Program-made: the position numbers and the translations under genes
Part shown: piece by piece, positions 34,492 through 43,997 of the stretch
Numbering within the stretch: position 1 is the stretch's first letter
Layout of the letters: every line of letters starts with the position of its first letter
The notes under the pieces: generated by a model
What the model saw: the letters and a program-made list of their open reading frames with translations, nothing else
What the model was told of the DNA's origin: nothing
Database searches by the model: none
DNA from: an uncultured Acidimicrobiales bacterium
GTDB taxonomy: Bacteria; Actinomycetota; Acidimicrobiia; Acidimicrobiales; Bin134
NCBI GenBank assembly: GCA_951813325.1
Contig: OX638350.1
Coordinates: 2,647,954-2,711,953, forward strand
Direction of reading: 5' to 3'
Length of the DNA: 64,000 bases

Positions 34492-35257
34492 GGCCGTTTC
34501 GAGCAAAGCCTGCCAGGCACAAGCCGGCGGCCTGGGCGGTCTCCACCGCCAACGCCGACGGGGCGCTGACCGCCACAACCGCGGCAAATCCCGCAGCCCA
34601 CGCCTTCTGCACCATCTCGAATGACGCCCGGCCGCTCACGAACAGGCCCTGGCCGTGGGCAGGCATTCGGCCGTCCAACAGCATGCGCCCCACCACTTTG
34701 TCCACCGCGTTGTGACGGCCGATGTCTTCTCGGATCAGGGTGGGCTCGCCCTTCGCGGTGAAAGCAGCCGCAGCGTGAACACCTCCGGTCGTGCCGAAGA
34801 GGTCTTGGGACACCCGAACCCGATCGGGCACCGCGGCCAGAACTCCGGCGGATATCGGCGTTGCTCCATTGGGCAGCGGACGCAAGCGCTCTGCCAGCGC
34901 CTCGATACTCTCAGCTCCGCACAGCCCGCAGGCCGAGGTGGTGAGCCCCAGACGGGGAGTGGCCGGGGGCGCACCGTTGGTCTCCACCGTCACCAGGTTG
35001 TATTCGGTGTCGGCAGCCGGTTCGGTGGCGCAGTAGCGAATGGAGGTGACCGAAGCGTCTTCCAATAGCCCCTCGGTGAAGCAGAAACCGGCGGCCAGCT
35101 CGAAGTCGTGTCCTGGCGTGCGCATCGTGGTGGTGACGGTCACATCGTCAAGCCGGATGGTGAGCGGCTCCTCCACCACCAGGTAATCGGGGCGCCGGTG
35201 CTCGTCACACCCATCCCAATGACGCACCAGCACCCGCTGGGACCGCCCCCGAGTCAT
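34463..35257 (-). CDS. fdhD: Formate dehydrogenase accessory sulfurtransferase
   Basis: A 264-residue FdhD protein, which passes sulfur from a cysteine desulfurase to the molybdenum/tungsten bis-MGD cofactor of formate dehydrogenase. The catalytic CxxC is present in TTSACGLCGAESIEAL. Other family features: FELAAGFCFTEGLL, TLIREDIGRHNAVDKVVGRM and FVSGRASFEMVQKAWAAG. It implies a molybdenum-dependent formate dehydrogenase elsewhere in the genome; these are often selenoproteins, which fits the Sec gene at 13.6 kb. Starts 4 bp overlapped with the nitrobindin stop. Confidence 0.94.
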   Translation of the reverse strand: MTRGRSQRVLVRHWDGCDEHRRPDYLVVEEPLTIRLDDVTVTTTMRTPGHDFELAAGFCFTEGLLEDASVTSIRYCATEPAADTEYNLVTVETNGAPPATPRLGLTTSACGLCGAESIEALAERLRPLPNGATPISAGVLAAVPDRVRVSQDLFGTTGGVHAAAAFTAKGEPTLIREDIGRHNAVDKVVGRMLLDGRMPAHGQGLFVSGRASFEMVQKAWAAGFAAVVAVSAPSALAVETAQAAGLCLAGFARNGQLNFYSPGH

Positions 35258-35724
35258 GACACCCGGTAAAGCTCGGAGACCACATGGTGCTGAAGCTCCA
35301 ATCCCATGGCCGCCATGGCCACCGATGAGTGCAATACCTCGCCGTCAGCCCAAAAGCGCCGCTCGGTGGCAACAATCGGCTTGGCAGAGGCGGTGCCCAG
35401 CAACGCGGTCGACGCCAACTGGATGTCGCGGCCCTCCACTGTGCCCTCGAGCATCTCGGCGATTCCCGACGGCTGCGCCAGCACCAGCTCTATCCGCCCG
35501 TCTCCCTGGGGACGCAGATATCCGGCCTCAGCGTGCAGAGGCAGGCCGGTGCCGACTTCCCGGGTCTTTTGCACATAGGCCACGAAAGGCTTGCCCACAT
35601 GGGTGAAGGAAATCTCCTCGGCATATGAGAAGTCCTCGATTGTGGGGTAAGCCCCCGTGCCGGTGCCCTGCCATGTTCCCAGCAGAAACGCCAGTGGCCT
35701 ACATACCGAATGAAGCTCGGCCAT
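35254..35724 (-). CDS. Nitrobindin-like heme protein (FABP/DUF1794 family)
   Basis: A 156-residue ten-stranded beta-barrel protein. The signature LLGTWQGTGTGAYPTIEDF near the N-terminus is the GxWxGxG motif of the nitrobindin family. The C-terminal LQHHVVSELYRVS supplies the His expected to bind heme iron. Actinobacterial relatives bind ferric heme and isomerise peroxynitrite to nitrate. It overlaps fdhD by 4 bp, a coupling that is probably regulatory convenience. Confidence 0.9.
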   Translation of the reverse strand: MAELHSVCRPLAFLLGTWQGTGTGAYPTIEDFSYAEEISFTHVGKPFVAYVQKTREVGTGLPLHAEAGYLRPQGDGRIELVLAQPSGIAEMLEGTVEGRDIQLASTALLGTASAKPIVATERRFWADGEVLHSSVAMAAMGLELQHHVVSELYRVS

Positions 35725-35826
35725 ACCGCGACGCTACCGCCGCGGACGACAGAAACGGCCCGACAAGCCAAGATTCAACAGCGGGCACAAGCGGCCCGTT
35801 TCAATTGGCCTGAGGAGGATCAGGAT

Positions 35827-37494
<1,668 letters not shown>

Positions 37495-37521
37495 TTAGCA
37501 CTCTCAGTATGAGACTGCTAA
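37495..37521. promoter_or_regulatory. CIRCE operator (HrcA-binding site)
   Basis: TTAGCACTC at 37495-37503, nine-base spacer, then GACTGCTAA at 37513-37521. The consensus is TTAGCACTC-N9-GAGTGCTAA, so only one base differs (C for G at 37515). It lies just upstream of groEL on the minus strand, the position of CIRCE in most HrcA-controlled chaperonin genes. A partial half-site (GCACTC) at about 37471-37476 is closer to the gene. Confidence 0.92.
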
Positions 37522-37565
37522 AGACTACCGAGGGCTCGGCAGAACGCCAAACTCAAGTGGCGAAA

Positions 37566-37841
37566 TCAACCGCCGGCCACTGCGGGCACGATGGCCACCG
37601 TCCCGCCGTCGGGAACCGACGTGCCCAAGCCGCCTGCGAATCGGACATCGTCGTCGTCCACAAATACGTTGACGTATCGGTGGAGACCGCCCGACTCGTC
37701 TATGAGGCGGTCCATGAAACCGGGATGGCTGGCGTCCAGCGAGGCGATCACGTCGCGGGCGGTCTCGCCCTCGACGGTGACCTCGCTGGCCCCGCCAGAG
37801 AGGGGTCGAAGGGTGGTCGGTATCCGAACGGTCACGCTCAT
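37566..37841 (-). CDS. MoaD/ThiS-like ubiquitin-fold sulfur carrier
   Basis: A 91-residue small beta-grasp protein with the sequence pattern VTVRIPTTLRPLSGGASEVT, RYVNVFVDDDDVRFAGGLGT and a C-terminal AIVPAVAGG. The terminal Gly-Gly is needed for adenylation and thiocarboxylate formation by a partner E1-like enzyme. It could serve molybdopterin, thiamine, cysteine or tungsten-cofactor biosynthesis. No E1-like or other pathway gene is adjacent. It is a single gene between groEL and gpgS. Confidence 0.85.
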   Translation of the reverse strand: MSVTVRIPTTLRPLSGGASEVTVEGETARDVIASLDASHPGFMDRLIDESGGLHRYVNVFVDDDDVRFAGGLGTSVPDGGTVAIVPAVAGG

Positions 37842-37898
37842 GGGCCATGATGCTATTCGGATGAACTGCTGGAGACGACTCGTAGACCGAGGGCCGGG

Positions 37899-38777
37899 TT
37901 GAACAGGAGGCGGAAATTTGCCTCGGGGGAGTTCTCGGCCACCGATCTCGTCGACCGCAAAGGGGCGACGACGGTGTCAGTTTGCCTGCCCGCCCGCAAC
38001 GAGGAAGCCACCGTGGGGACCATCGTGCAGGTGGTGCGCGCCGAGCTCATGGACAAGCTGGGCCTGGTAGATGAGCTGATTGTGATGGACGACCACTCCA
38101 CCGATCGCACCGCGGCGGTGGCCGAGGCCGCCGGGGCCACTGTGGTGGCTTGCTCCGACGTGCTTGCCCACCTAGGAAACCAGCCCGGCAAAGGTGAGGC
38201 GCTGTGGAAATCGTTGTACGCGTCCACTGGCGACATCGTGGTGTGGTGCGACAGCGACGTGGCCAGCTTCGGCCCCCACTTCATCTCCGGTCTGCTGGGG
38301 CCTTTGTTGGCCGACGATTCCATCGGATACTGCAAGGGCTTCTACCACCGTCCCGTGGGGGCCGACCAGCGGGGCGGGGGGCGGACCACCGAGCTGGTGG
38401 CCCGGCCGCTCATCGCTCTGCTGTTTCCCGAATTGGGCGACATCGCCCAGCCGCTGGCCGGGGAGTACGCCGGGCGTCGGGAACTACTGGAGCGGCTGCC
38501 GTTCGTCCAGGGGTACGGAGTTGAGATGGGGCTGCTCATCGACGTATGGCGGTTGGCAGGCTACGACGCCATCGCCCAAGTGGATCTGGGCATTCGCATC
38601 CACCGCAACCGACCCCTGCACGAATTGTCGCGCCAGGCCATCGAGGTCATGCAAGTAGCCCTTCATCGAGCTGATCGCACCCTGGTGAACACGGCGATCA
38701 CGCTGCGCCGTCCCGGCTTCGCCGATTCCGAGATCACGATGCAGGAGCGCCCTCCCCTGATTGAGGTCTCCAGCTAA
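37899..38777 (+). CDS. gpgS: Glucosyl-3-phosphoglycerate synthase
   Basis: A 292-residue GT81-family retaining glycosyltransferase that makes glucosyl-3-phosphoglycerate from a nucleotide-glucose donor and 3-phosphoglycerate, the first step of glucosylglycerate or methylglucose lipopolysaccharide synthesis. Features: VSVCLPARNEEATVGTIV, the metal-binding DSD in VVWCDSDVASF, QPLAGEYAGRRELLERLPFV and YGVEMGLLIDVW. The start is TTG at 37899 with an AGGAGG-like run just inside the frame, so a slightly different start is possible. The convergent glycerate kinase may be functionally linked through 3-phosphoglycerate. Confidence 0.92.
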   Translation: MNRRRKFASGEFSATDLVDRKGATTVSVCLPARNEEATVGTIVQVVRAELMDKLGLVDELIVMDDHSTDRTAAVAEAAGATVVACSDVLAHLGNQPGKGEALWKSLYASTGDIVVWCDSDVASFGPHFISGLLGPLLADDSIGYCKGFYHRPVGADQRGGGRTTELVARPLIALLFPELGDIAQPLAGEYAGRRELLERLPFVQGYGVEMGLLIDVWRLAGYDAIAQVDLGIRIHRNRPLHELSRQAIEVMQVALHRADRTLVNTAITLRRPGFADSEITMQERPPLIEVSS

Positions 38778-38808
38778 CTCCGCCAAGCTCTTTGAAAAGG
38801 GAGCCTGG

Positions 38809-39795
38809 CTAAGACTCCAGATAACCCATAACCACGTTGCCGATCAGCCGGACGGTGTCGGCCATGGCCAGCTCGGGGCCAAATCGGTCGCTCAGGCTGA
38901 TCAGATCACCACAGGCCGGCGCGGTGGCGCCGTCGATCCGGCCCACGACCGTGAGTACGGGCACCCGGGCGGCGGCCGCCATCTCCCCCACTCCTCCCAC
39001 AACCTTCCCCTCAAACGACGTGGAATCCAAGGCGCCCTCACCGGTCACCACCAGATCGGCGCCCTCGATAAGGCCGTATAGATCTACCTCTTCAGACAAC
39101 AGCTCGAATCCGTTGCAAAGCTCGGCACCCGCGCACGCCAAGCCGCCGGCCAGCCCACCGGCCGCCCCGGAGCCCTCCATATCGGCCACTTCGATGCCAT
39201 AGGTTTCGGCGTACACCTGGCTCAGCCGCTCCAATCGTCGGCGCAACAGCTCCACTTGCGGTGGACTTGCCCCCTTCTGGGGCCCGAACACCTCGGCGGC
39301 GTCCACAAAGCGCGTCCTCACGTCGCAGGCCACAGCCAGCTCGACCCCCTTGAGCCGTTGCGTTGGGTACAGCGCGCGCAGCGCGCCCAGACCTCCGTCG
39401 GTGGTGGCCGAGCCCCCAACCCCCACCAGCACGCGTCGGGCGCCCCGCTCAATTGCCGCGTCAATCAACTCTCCGGTGCCGTAGGTAGTGGCTCCCAGGG
39501 GATCGTTGGCCTCGGCCCCGCCAGCCAGCACCAATCCCGAGGCCCGGGCCATCTCAATGACCGCGGTATGGCGATGAAGGCGCCACATGGCCTCTACCGG
39601 ATCGCCCAAGGGGCCAGTCACGGTAGTGGTGCGATTGGCCCCGCCTACAACGTCTAGCGTGCCCTCTCCCCCATCGGCCATCGGGGCGGCAACGGCGGTC
39701 GCGCCGGCGTGCTCAGCGGCGAGAACTATGGCTTCGGCAACTTGGGTGGCCGTGGCCGTGCCCCGGAACTTGTCGGGGGCGGCAACAATGCGCAT
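38809..39795 (-). CDS. Glycerate kinase (GlxK/GarK family)
   Basis: A 328-residue type I glycerate kinase: MRIVAAPDKFRGTATATQVA, then APMADGGEGTLDVVGG, GGSATTDGGLGALRAL and LVVTGEGALDSTSFEGKVVG. Family members phosphorylate glycerate, to 2- or 3-phosphoglycerate. It is convergent with gpgS (31 bp gap), whose acceptor is 3-phosphoglycerate and whose breakdown products include glycerate, so recycling is possible. Its ATG lies one base after the LytR_C gene stop, so both are probably in one transcript. Confidence 0.92.
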   Translation of the reverse strand: MRIVAAPDKFRGTATATQVAEAIVLAAEHAGATAVAAPMADGGEGTLDVVGGANRTTTVTGPLGDPVEAMWRLHRHTAVIEMARASGLVLAGGAEANDPLGATTYGTGELIDAAIERGARRVLVGVGGSATTDGGLGALRALYPTQRLKGVELAVACDVRTRFVDAAEVFGPQKGASPPQVELLRRRLERLSQVYAETYGIEVADMEGSGAAGGLAGGLACAGAELCNGFELLSEEVDLYGLIEGADLVVTGEGALDSTSFEGKVVGGVGEMAAAARVPVLTVVGRIDGATAPACGDLISLSDRFGPELAMADTVRLIGNVVMGYLES

Positions 39796-40434
39796 CTAGC
39801 CAGTTCGCTGCGCCAGGCTGTCGGGTCCGATCAAAACGAGGACGTAGGCGTTGCCCAACGTATCGAGCGTGATGCCCCCGGGAGGAGGATCGGGCATCGG
39901 CCACCGCGGTTTTTCGCTTTCGCCCAACAGTCTGGCGACGCACTGGGCGTCGATCTCATATCCAGCCCGGTAGTAGAAGGCCGAGCCCGTCTGGGCACTC
40001 GCGTTCACCGGGGGCAGCGTCACATAGTTGGCGGCATTCAACTCACCCGAAAGCCGACCGGCTGCCCCGGACACGTCGGTGCCATTGGCCACCAGCACGC
40101 CAATGGTGGATGGATCCCGGCACTCCAACTCCTCCTCCGGGTCAGGAGCAGCAGGCTCGGTCTCCTCGGGGGCGCTGGTGGTCTCCTGGGTTCCCTCGGG
40201 AGCGGGAGCGGGGGTTGCCGCCGCTTCGCTGCCGTTTTCCGACGGGGTCTCGACCGGATCGGGGGTCACCTCGGCCTCCACCGTCGCCTCGACGGTGGGC
40301 GGGGTGGTCGCCGTTGTGGAATCGTCGTCGTCAAGGCCGCGGGCCAGGACGAACGCGCCCGCCGCGATCAGGGCGAGAACCAGCACCACCCCCTTGAGGG
40401 CCATCTGGTTGTTGGGTACTCGATTCGACTCCAT
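39796..40434 (-). CDS. LytR C-terminal (LytR_C) domain membrane protein
   Basis: A 212-residue single-pass protein: short cytoplasmic N-terminus, a helix (GVVLVLALIAAGAFVLARGL), a long low-complexity Thr/Pro/Glu linker, and a LytR_C domain (IGVLVANGTDVSGAAGRLSG; AQTGSAFYYRAGYEIDAQCV). LytR_C domains occur in or alone beside LytR-CpsA-Psr cell-wall ligases in actinobacteria and are thought to act at the envelope. It is downstream of the DUF3263 gene by 21 bp and followed by glycerate kinase. Confidence 0.85.
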   Translation of the reverse strand: MESNRVPNNQMALKGVVLVLALIAAGAFVLARGLDDDDSTTATTPPTVEATVEAEVTPDPVETPSENGSEAAATPAPAPEGTQETTSAPEETEPAAPDPEEELECRDPSTIGVLVANGTDVSGAAGRLSGELNAANYVTLPPVNASAQTGSAFYYRAGYEIDAQCVARLLGESEKPRWPMPDPPPGGITLDTLGNAYVLVLIGPDSLAQRTG

Positions 40435-40455
40435 AGTGCCTCTGATTTCGGGCCG

Positions 40456-40734
40456 TTATCTCGACGGCTGCCGGCCAACCGAGGTGTGGCCGAACTTCGA
40501 CCGTCTGCGCCGATCGCGCAGACGGCGCAGACGGCGTACGACCATCGGGTCGTACGCCATTGCATCCGTCTCTTCCAATAGTTCGTTAAGCAGTTGATAG
40601 TACCGGGTGGTGGACAACTCGAAGCGCTCGCGAATTGCCGCTTCCTTCGACCCTGTCTCCTGCCACCAGGTGCGCTCAAAGTCCAAGATCTCCTGATCTC
40701 GTCTCGTGAGAGCCATTCCACAAGCGTTACCCAC
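40456..40734 (-). CDS. DUF3263 family protein
   Basis: A small (86-92 residue) actinobacterial protein: MALTRRDQEILDFERTWWQE, then GSKEAAIRERFELSTTRYYQ and LLNELLEETDAMAYDP, with a basic C-terminal tail. The pattern resembles a winged-helix/ HTH DNA-binding fold, and the Arg-rich tail fits nucleic-acid contact. The ATG seven codons in (MALTRR) is the likelier start. It is the first gene of the DUF3263-LytR_C-glycerate kinase run and lies about 60 bp from the tRNA gene. Confidence 0.85.
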   Translation of the reverse strand: MGNACGMALTRRDQEILDFERTWWQETGSKEAAIRERFELSTTRYYQLLNELLEETDAMAYDPMVVRRLRRLRDRRRRSKFGHTSVGRQPSR

Positions 40735-40796
40735 GCCAAGGCCTTATTCAAGCACCCTCCCCAAACCACACCCCTTATGCTCTTTTCTCAATAGAT

Positions 40797-40869
<73 letters not shown>

Positions 40870-40872
40870 CTG

Positions 40873-42165
40873 TGTGATGTGTCAAGACATAGGAAACTTG
40901 TGAACCTGCGCGGGGGCGGGTTTTCAGGTTTTGTTTCGGGGTTGGTAGTCGCGGGTTGGGTCGAGTTGGAGTTGGCGTAGGAGTTCACCGGTTTGGGTGT
41001 CGATGACTCTGATGTGGGTGCCGGCGATGAGCAGGAGCACTGGGGTTCGTTTGTGTTTGCGTCCGATGCCGATGTGGTGGAGTTTGCCGTTGTGGCGCAG
41101 GGTGACGGTTCCTGATTTGTCGATGCGGTCGTGTCGGACTCTGAAGTGGGTTCTGTCGCCGTGTCGGGCGGGTTCGGCTTTGGGGATGCGCTGGTAGGCG
41201 GCGGCTGGTGTGGTCCGGCCGAGGGATCGGTGGGGGCGGTGGTGGTTGTAGGTGTCGGCGAATTCGTCGATGAGGCCCTGGAGGGAGTTGAGGTTGTTGG
41301 CGGGGGTTCGGGCTCTGAGCCATTTCTTGAGGGTTTGTTGGAACCTCTCGACCTTTCCGCAGGTGGTGGGGTGGTTGGGGGAGGAGTTCTTCTGTTCGAT
41401 GTCCAGGGCCGCGAGGCGGGTCTCCAGCGCGTTGCGCCCGCCGCGGCCGCCGGAGAAGCGGGTGGTGTAGACCATGGCGTTGTCGGTGAGCACCGACGCG
41501 GGAAAGCCGTGCTCACAGCAGGTTTGGTCGAAGGTGTCGACGACTATGGGGCCGGTTATGCGGCGGTGCGCGGTGACCGAGAGGGCGTAGCGGGAATGGT
41601 CGTCGAGCCAGGTGATGACCTCGGCTGTGGAGCCGTCGGCGAGGTTCCAGTGGCAGAAGTCGGACTGCCACATCTGGTTGGGCAGATCGGCCTCGAACCG
41701 GACATAGGACGACTTCGGCCGTTTTTTGGGGTTGGGCTCGACGAGGCCCCGCTCGGCCAGGCGGCGGCGCACAGTGGACGGCGACACGGTGATCTGGTGG
41801 CGCTGGGCGAGGTGCCAGCAGATGGTGTGGGGCCCCGCGTCGAGCCCCAGTTCGGCGAGCTCTGAGCGCAGGTTCACGACCAGCTCGACTGTCTCGGCGG
41901 GGATCGCCGCAGGGGTGGTGCGGGGGCGGCGCGACCGGGCCTCGAACGCCGCTTCGCCCTCGGCTTTGTAGCGGGCCACCAGCTTGGAGACCCAGCCCTT
42001 GGACACCTCATAGAGCCTGGCTGTCTCGGTCTGGGACCGGCCCTCCAAAACGACGGACATGATGATCGCTCGAGCCTTCGACACCCCCTACAATCACCCG
42101 CACGGCAAACCACCAGAGTTTCCGATGTCTCGCGACATGGGTTTCCGATGTCCTGAACCACCACA
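40873..42165. mobile_element. IS481-family insertion sequence
   Basis: About 1.29 kb. The outer 25 bases are imperfect inverted repeats: 40873-40897 (TGTGATGTGTCAAGACATAG and on) against the complement of 42141-42165 (TGTGGTGGTTCAGGACATCG and on), matching at 20 of 25 positions and ending TG...CA. A second GTTTCCGATGTC copy at 42118-42129 lies just inside the right end. CTG lies outside each end; a longer direct repeat GGGCTCTG occurs at 40865-40872 and 42173-42180, so the exact boundary and target duplication are uncertain. The transposase gene is intact. Confidence 0.88.
40924..42084 (-). CDS. IS481-family transposase
   Basis: A 386-residue DDE transposase. The N-terminal helix-turn-helix recognises the ends (EGRSQTETARLYEVSKGWVS). 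The catalytic domain shows Asp in MWQSDFCHW, Asp in VLTDNAMVYT and Glu in GKVERFQQTLKKWL. The C-terminal beta domain reads VTLRHNGKLHHIGIGRKHK. The start is GTG 42084; an ATG eight codons in is an alternative. It is complete, without frameshift, so the element may still move. Confidence 0.95.
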   Translation of the reverse strand: MSKARAIIMSVVLEGRSQTETARLYEVSKGWVSKLVARYKAEGEAAFEARSRRPRTTPAAIPAETVELVVNLRSELAELGLDAGPHTICWHLAQRHQITVSPSTVRRRLAERGLVEPNPKKRPKSSYVRFEADLPNQMWQSDFCHWNLADGSTAEVITWLDDHSRYALSVTAHRRITGPIVVDTFDQTCCEHGFPASVLTDNAMVYTTRFSGGRGGRNALETRLAALDIEQKNSSPNHPTTCGKVERFQQTLKKWLRARTPANNLNSLQGLIDEFADTYNHHRPHRSLGRTTPAAAYQRIPKAEPARHGDRTHFRVRHDRIDKSGTVTLRHNGKLHHIGIGRKHKRTPVLLLIAGTHIRVIDTQTGELLRQLQLDPTRDYQPRNKT

Positions 42166-42220
42166 CTGCCGGGGGCTCTGATCTAGCGTGTCCAGAGACA
42201 CCACGATGAAAGGAGCCCCC

Positions 42221-43360
42221 GTGGCAGACGAACCAGCCTGGTCGATGGGGATCGAGGAGGAGTACCTCCTGGTGGAGCGGGAGAGCGGAGCCCTCATCAC
42301 CGAGCAGCCGTCCGGAATCCTGGAGAAAGTGGCCGACTTGCACCATGGCCTCGTGGCTAGGGAGCTGTTCAGCTCGCAGCTCGAGATCGGCACCGGCATC
42401 TGCACCGACTTCAAGCATCTGCGGGCCGACATCGGACTACTGCGCCTCGCGGTCACCGAGGCGGCCGACGACTACGGGCTGGCGCCGATAGCAGCCTCTT
42501 CCCACCCATTCGCCAGTCTGCAACAGCAGAAGGTGACCGAAGGAGAGCGCTACCAGGCTCTGGCCGAGGATCTCCAAGGCGTGACCCGCCGGCTGGTGAT
42601 CTCCGGCCTGCACGTCCACGTCGGCATCGAAGACCCCGACCTCCGGGTGGACCTGATGGGCCAGGTCGCCTACTTCCTGCCCCATCTGCTGGCCCTGTCC
42701 ACCTCGTCGCCGTTCTGGGAGGGACGCGACACCGGCCTCAAGAGCTACCGCATGGCGGTGTTCCGGACGCTGCCCCGCACCGGGCTGCCGGAGAAATTCG
42801 ACTCGTGGTCGGAGTTCCGGCGCCATGTGGACGTGCTGGTGCGGGCTGGGGTCATCGAGGACTCCACCGAAGTGTGGTGGGACATCCGCCCGTCGGAGCG
42901 CTACCCCACCCTGGAGATGCGGGTCACCGACCTGCCCACCAGGATGGAGGATACCATCACCGTCGCCGCCCTGTACGTGTGCCTGCTGCGGATGCTGTGG
43001 CGGCTCAAGCTGGAAAACCGCCGGTGGCGCAGCTACGCCAACTTCCTCGTTTCGGAGAACCTGTGGCGGGCCGAGCGATACGGGATCAGCGACCGCCTGA
43101 TCGACTTCGGCAAAGGAGAGATGGTGCCGCTGCCCGACCTGGTGGAAGAGATCATCGAGATGGTCCGGCCCGACGCCGAGGCCCTGGGCTGCGTGACCGA
43201 GGTTGAACACGCCCGCACCATCTGCCAACGCGGCACCTCAGCCGACCGCCAACTGGCCGTGTACCAGGAGGCACAAGCCGAAGGCGCCACCGACCAAGAA
43301 GCCCTCCACGCCGTAGTCCAAACCCTGATCACCGACACCCTCGCCCCACCCCAGACTTAA
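42221..43360 (+). CDS. Carboxylate-amine / glutamate-cysteine ligase family protein (GCS2, YbdK type)
   Basis: A 379-residue GCS2-family ATP-dependent ligase: SMGIEEEYLLVERESGALIT, SSQLEIGTGICTDFKHLRAD, ISGLHVHVGIEDPDLRVDL and EVWWDIRPSERYPTLEMRVT. YbdK-type members have weak gamma-glutamylcysteine synthetase activity; their natural product is often unknown. The GTG at 42221 is preferred because AAAGGAG lies 6 bases upstream; an in-frame start at 42188 would add 11 residues. The gene begins 56 bp after the IS481 end, so the IS has probably displaced or altered its promoter. Confidence 0.9.
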   Translation: MADEPAWSMGIEEEYLLVERESGALITEQPSGILEKVADLHHGLVARELFSSQLEIGTGICTDFKHLRADIGLLRLAVTEAADDYGLAPIAASSHPFASLQQQKVTEGERYQALAEDLQGVTRRLVISGLHVHVGIEDPDLRVDLMGQVAYFLPHLLALSTSSPFWEGRDTGLKSYRMAVFRTLPRTGLPEKFDSWSEFRRHVDVLVRAGVIEDSTEVWWDIRPSERYPTLEMRVTDLPTRMEDTITVAALYVCLLRMLWRLKLENRRWRSYANFLVSENLWRAERYGISDRLIDFGKGEMVPLPDLVEEIIEMVRPDAEALGCVTEVEHARTICQRGTSADRQLAVYQEAQAEGATDQEALHAVVQTLITDTLAPPQT

Positions 43361-43364
43361 TCGT

Positions 43365-43382
43365 GATAGCCAGGGGGCTATC
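43365..43382 (+). terminator. Hairpin just after the GCS2 ligase gene
   Basis: GATAGCC-AGGG-GGCTATC forms a perfect 7-bp stem with a four-base loop, starting five bases after the TAA stop. There is no T-run (TCGGGC follows), so it is not a classical intrinsic terminator, but its position suggests transcript termination or 3'-end protection. Confidence 0.5.
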
Positions 43383-43485
43383 TCGGGCATACGCAGCCAA
43401 ACCCTGAGCACCACGGCTACAAGGCATAAGAAAATGCCATCATCGGCCGCCAAAAACTGCTGCGCCAACGCCCTCAAAAGGGGCT

Positions 43486-43599
43486 CTACGCGACGGAGCT
43501 GGGGCCAGTCAGCAAGCGAAAGTTCCTCTTGGCGATTTTCTGGGCTGGCTCCGGAAGCCGCTCGAACTGCATCCGGAACTGAGGCGTTGTCCGATGCAC
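43486..43599 (-). pseudogene. Truncated RelE/ParE-type toxin
   Basis: A GTG directly after the antitoxin stop (TAG then GTG) opens a frame reading MHRTTPQFRMQFERLPEPAQ and KIAKRNFRLLTG, then stops after 37 codons. RelE/ParE-like toxins of this subgroup start in just this way but run to 85-100 residues, ending in the catalytic beta-strand. The part that would carry the active residues is missing, so the toxin is dead. Assignment to RelE/ParE rests on the N-terminal pattern and gene order. Confidence 0.6.
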
Positions 43600-43848
43600 C
43601 TAGAACTCCTGAAGTGCGCCGTCCTCCTTGGCCTCGAGGGCCTCATGAATTAAGAAATCCAACGCCCCCTCATCCGAATCGGCTTGGATCTGCCTATCCC
43701 ACTTCTCCCAGTCCAATTCGCTGATCCACTCTTTCATCTGCGCAAACTCGACTTCGGGAAGAACAAGTATCGCCCGCTGAATCTCAATGATTGCCGACAT
43801 TGCATCATCGCTACGGGATTCCGTGCGTCTGGTCTTGCTCATCGTCAC
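43600..43848 (-). CDS. Antitoxin-like protein of a RelE/ParE module
   Basis: An 82-residue acidic protein (66 if starting at the ATG 43800). The pattern MSAIIEIQRAILVLPEVEFA followed by WISELDWEKWDRQIQADSDE and DFLIHEALEAKEDG matches a common small antitoxin group. The C-terminal half is the toxin-binding helix region. Its toxin partner downstream is truncated, so it is an orphan antitoxin, possibly still able to bind other toxins or its own promoter. Confidence 0.65.
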   Translation of the reverse strand: MTMSKTRRTESRSDDAMSAIIEIQRAILVLPEVEFAQMKEWISELDWEKWDRQIQADSDEGALDFLIHEALEAKEDGALQEF

Positions 43849-43997
43849 CTTGATGCTCCTTTGCCTTTCAAGACCAACAGGTCATGATCTGGGAAGGGAG
43901 CCCTTTGAAGCCAACTCCGACTGCAGTCCAACCCTAACGGTAGCCGTATCCCGTCACAACCAAGGACGGGATACCAGGTCCTGCTGAATTTCAGCTC

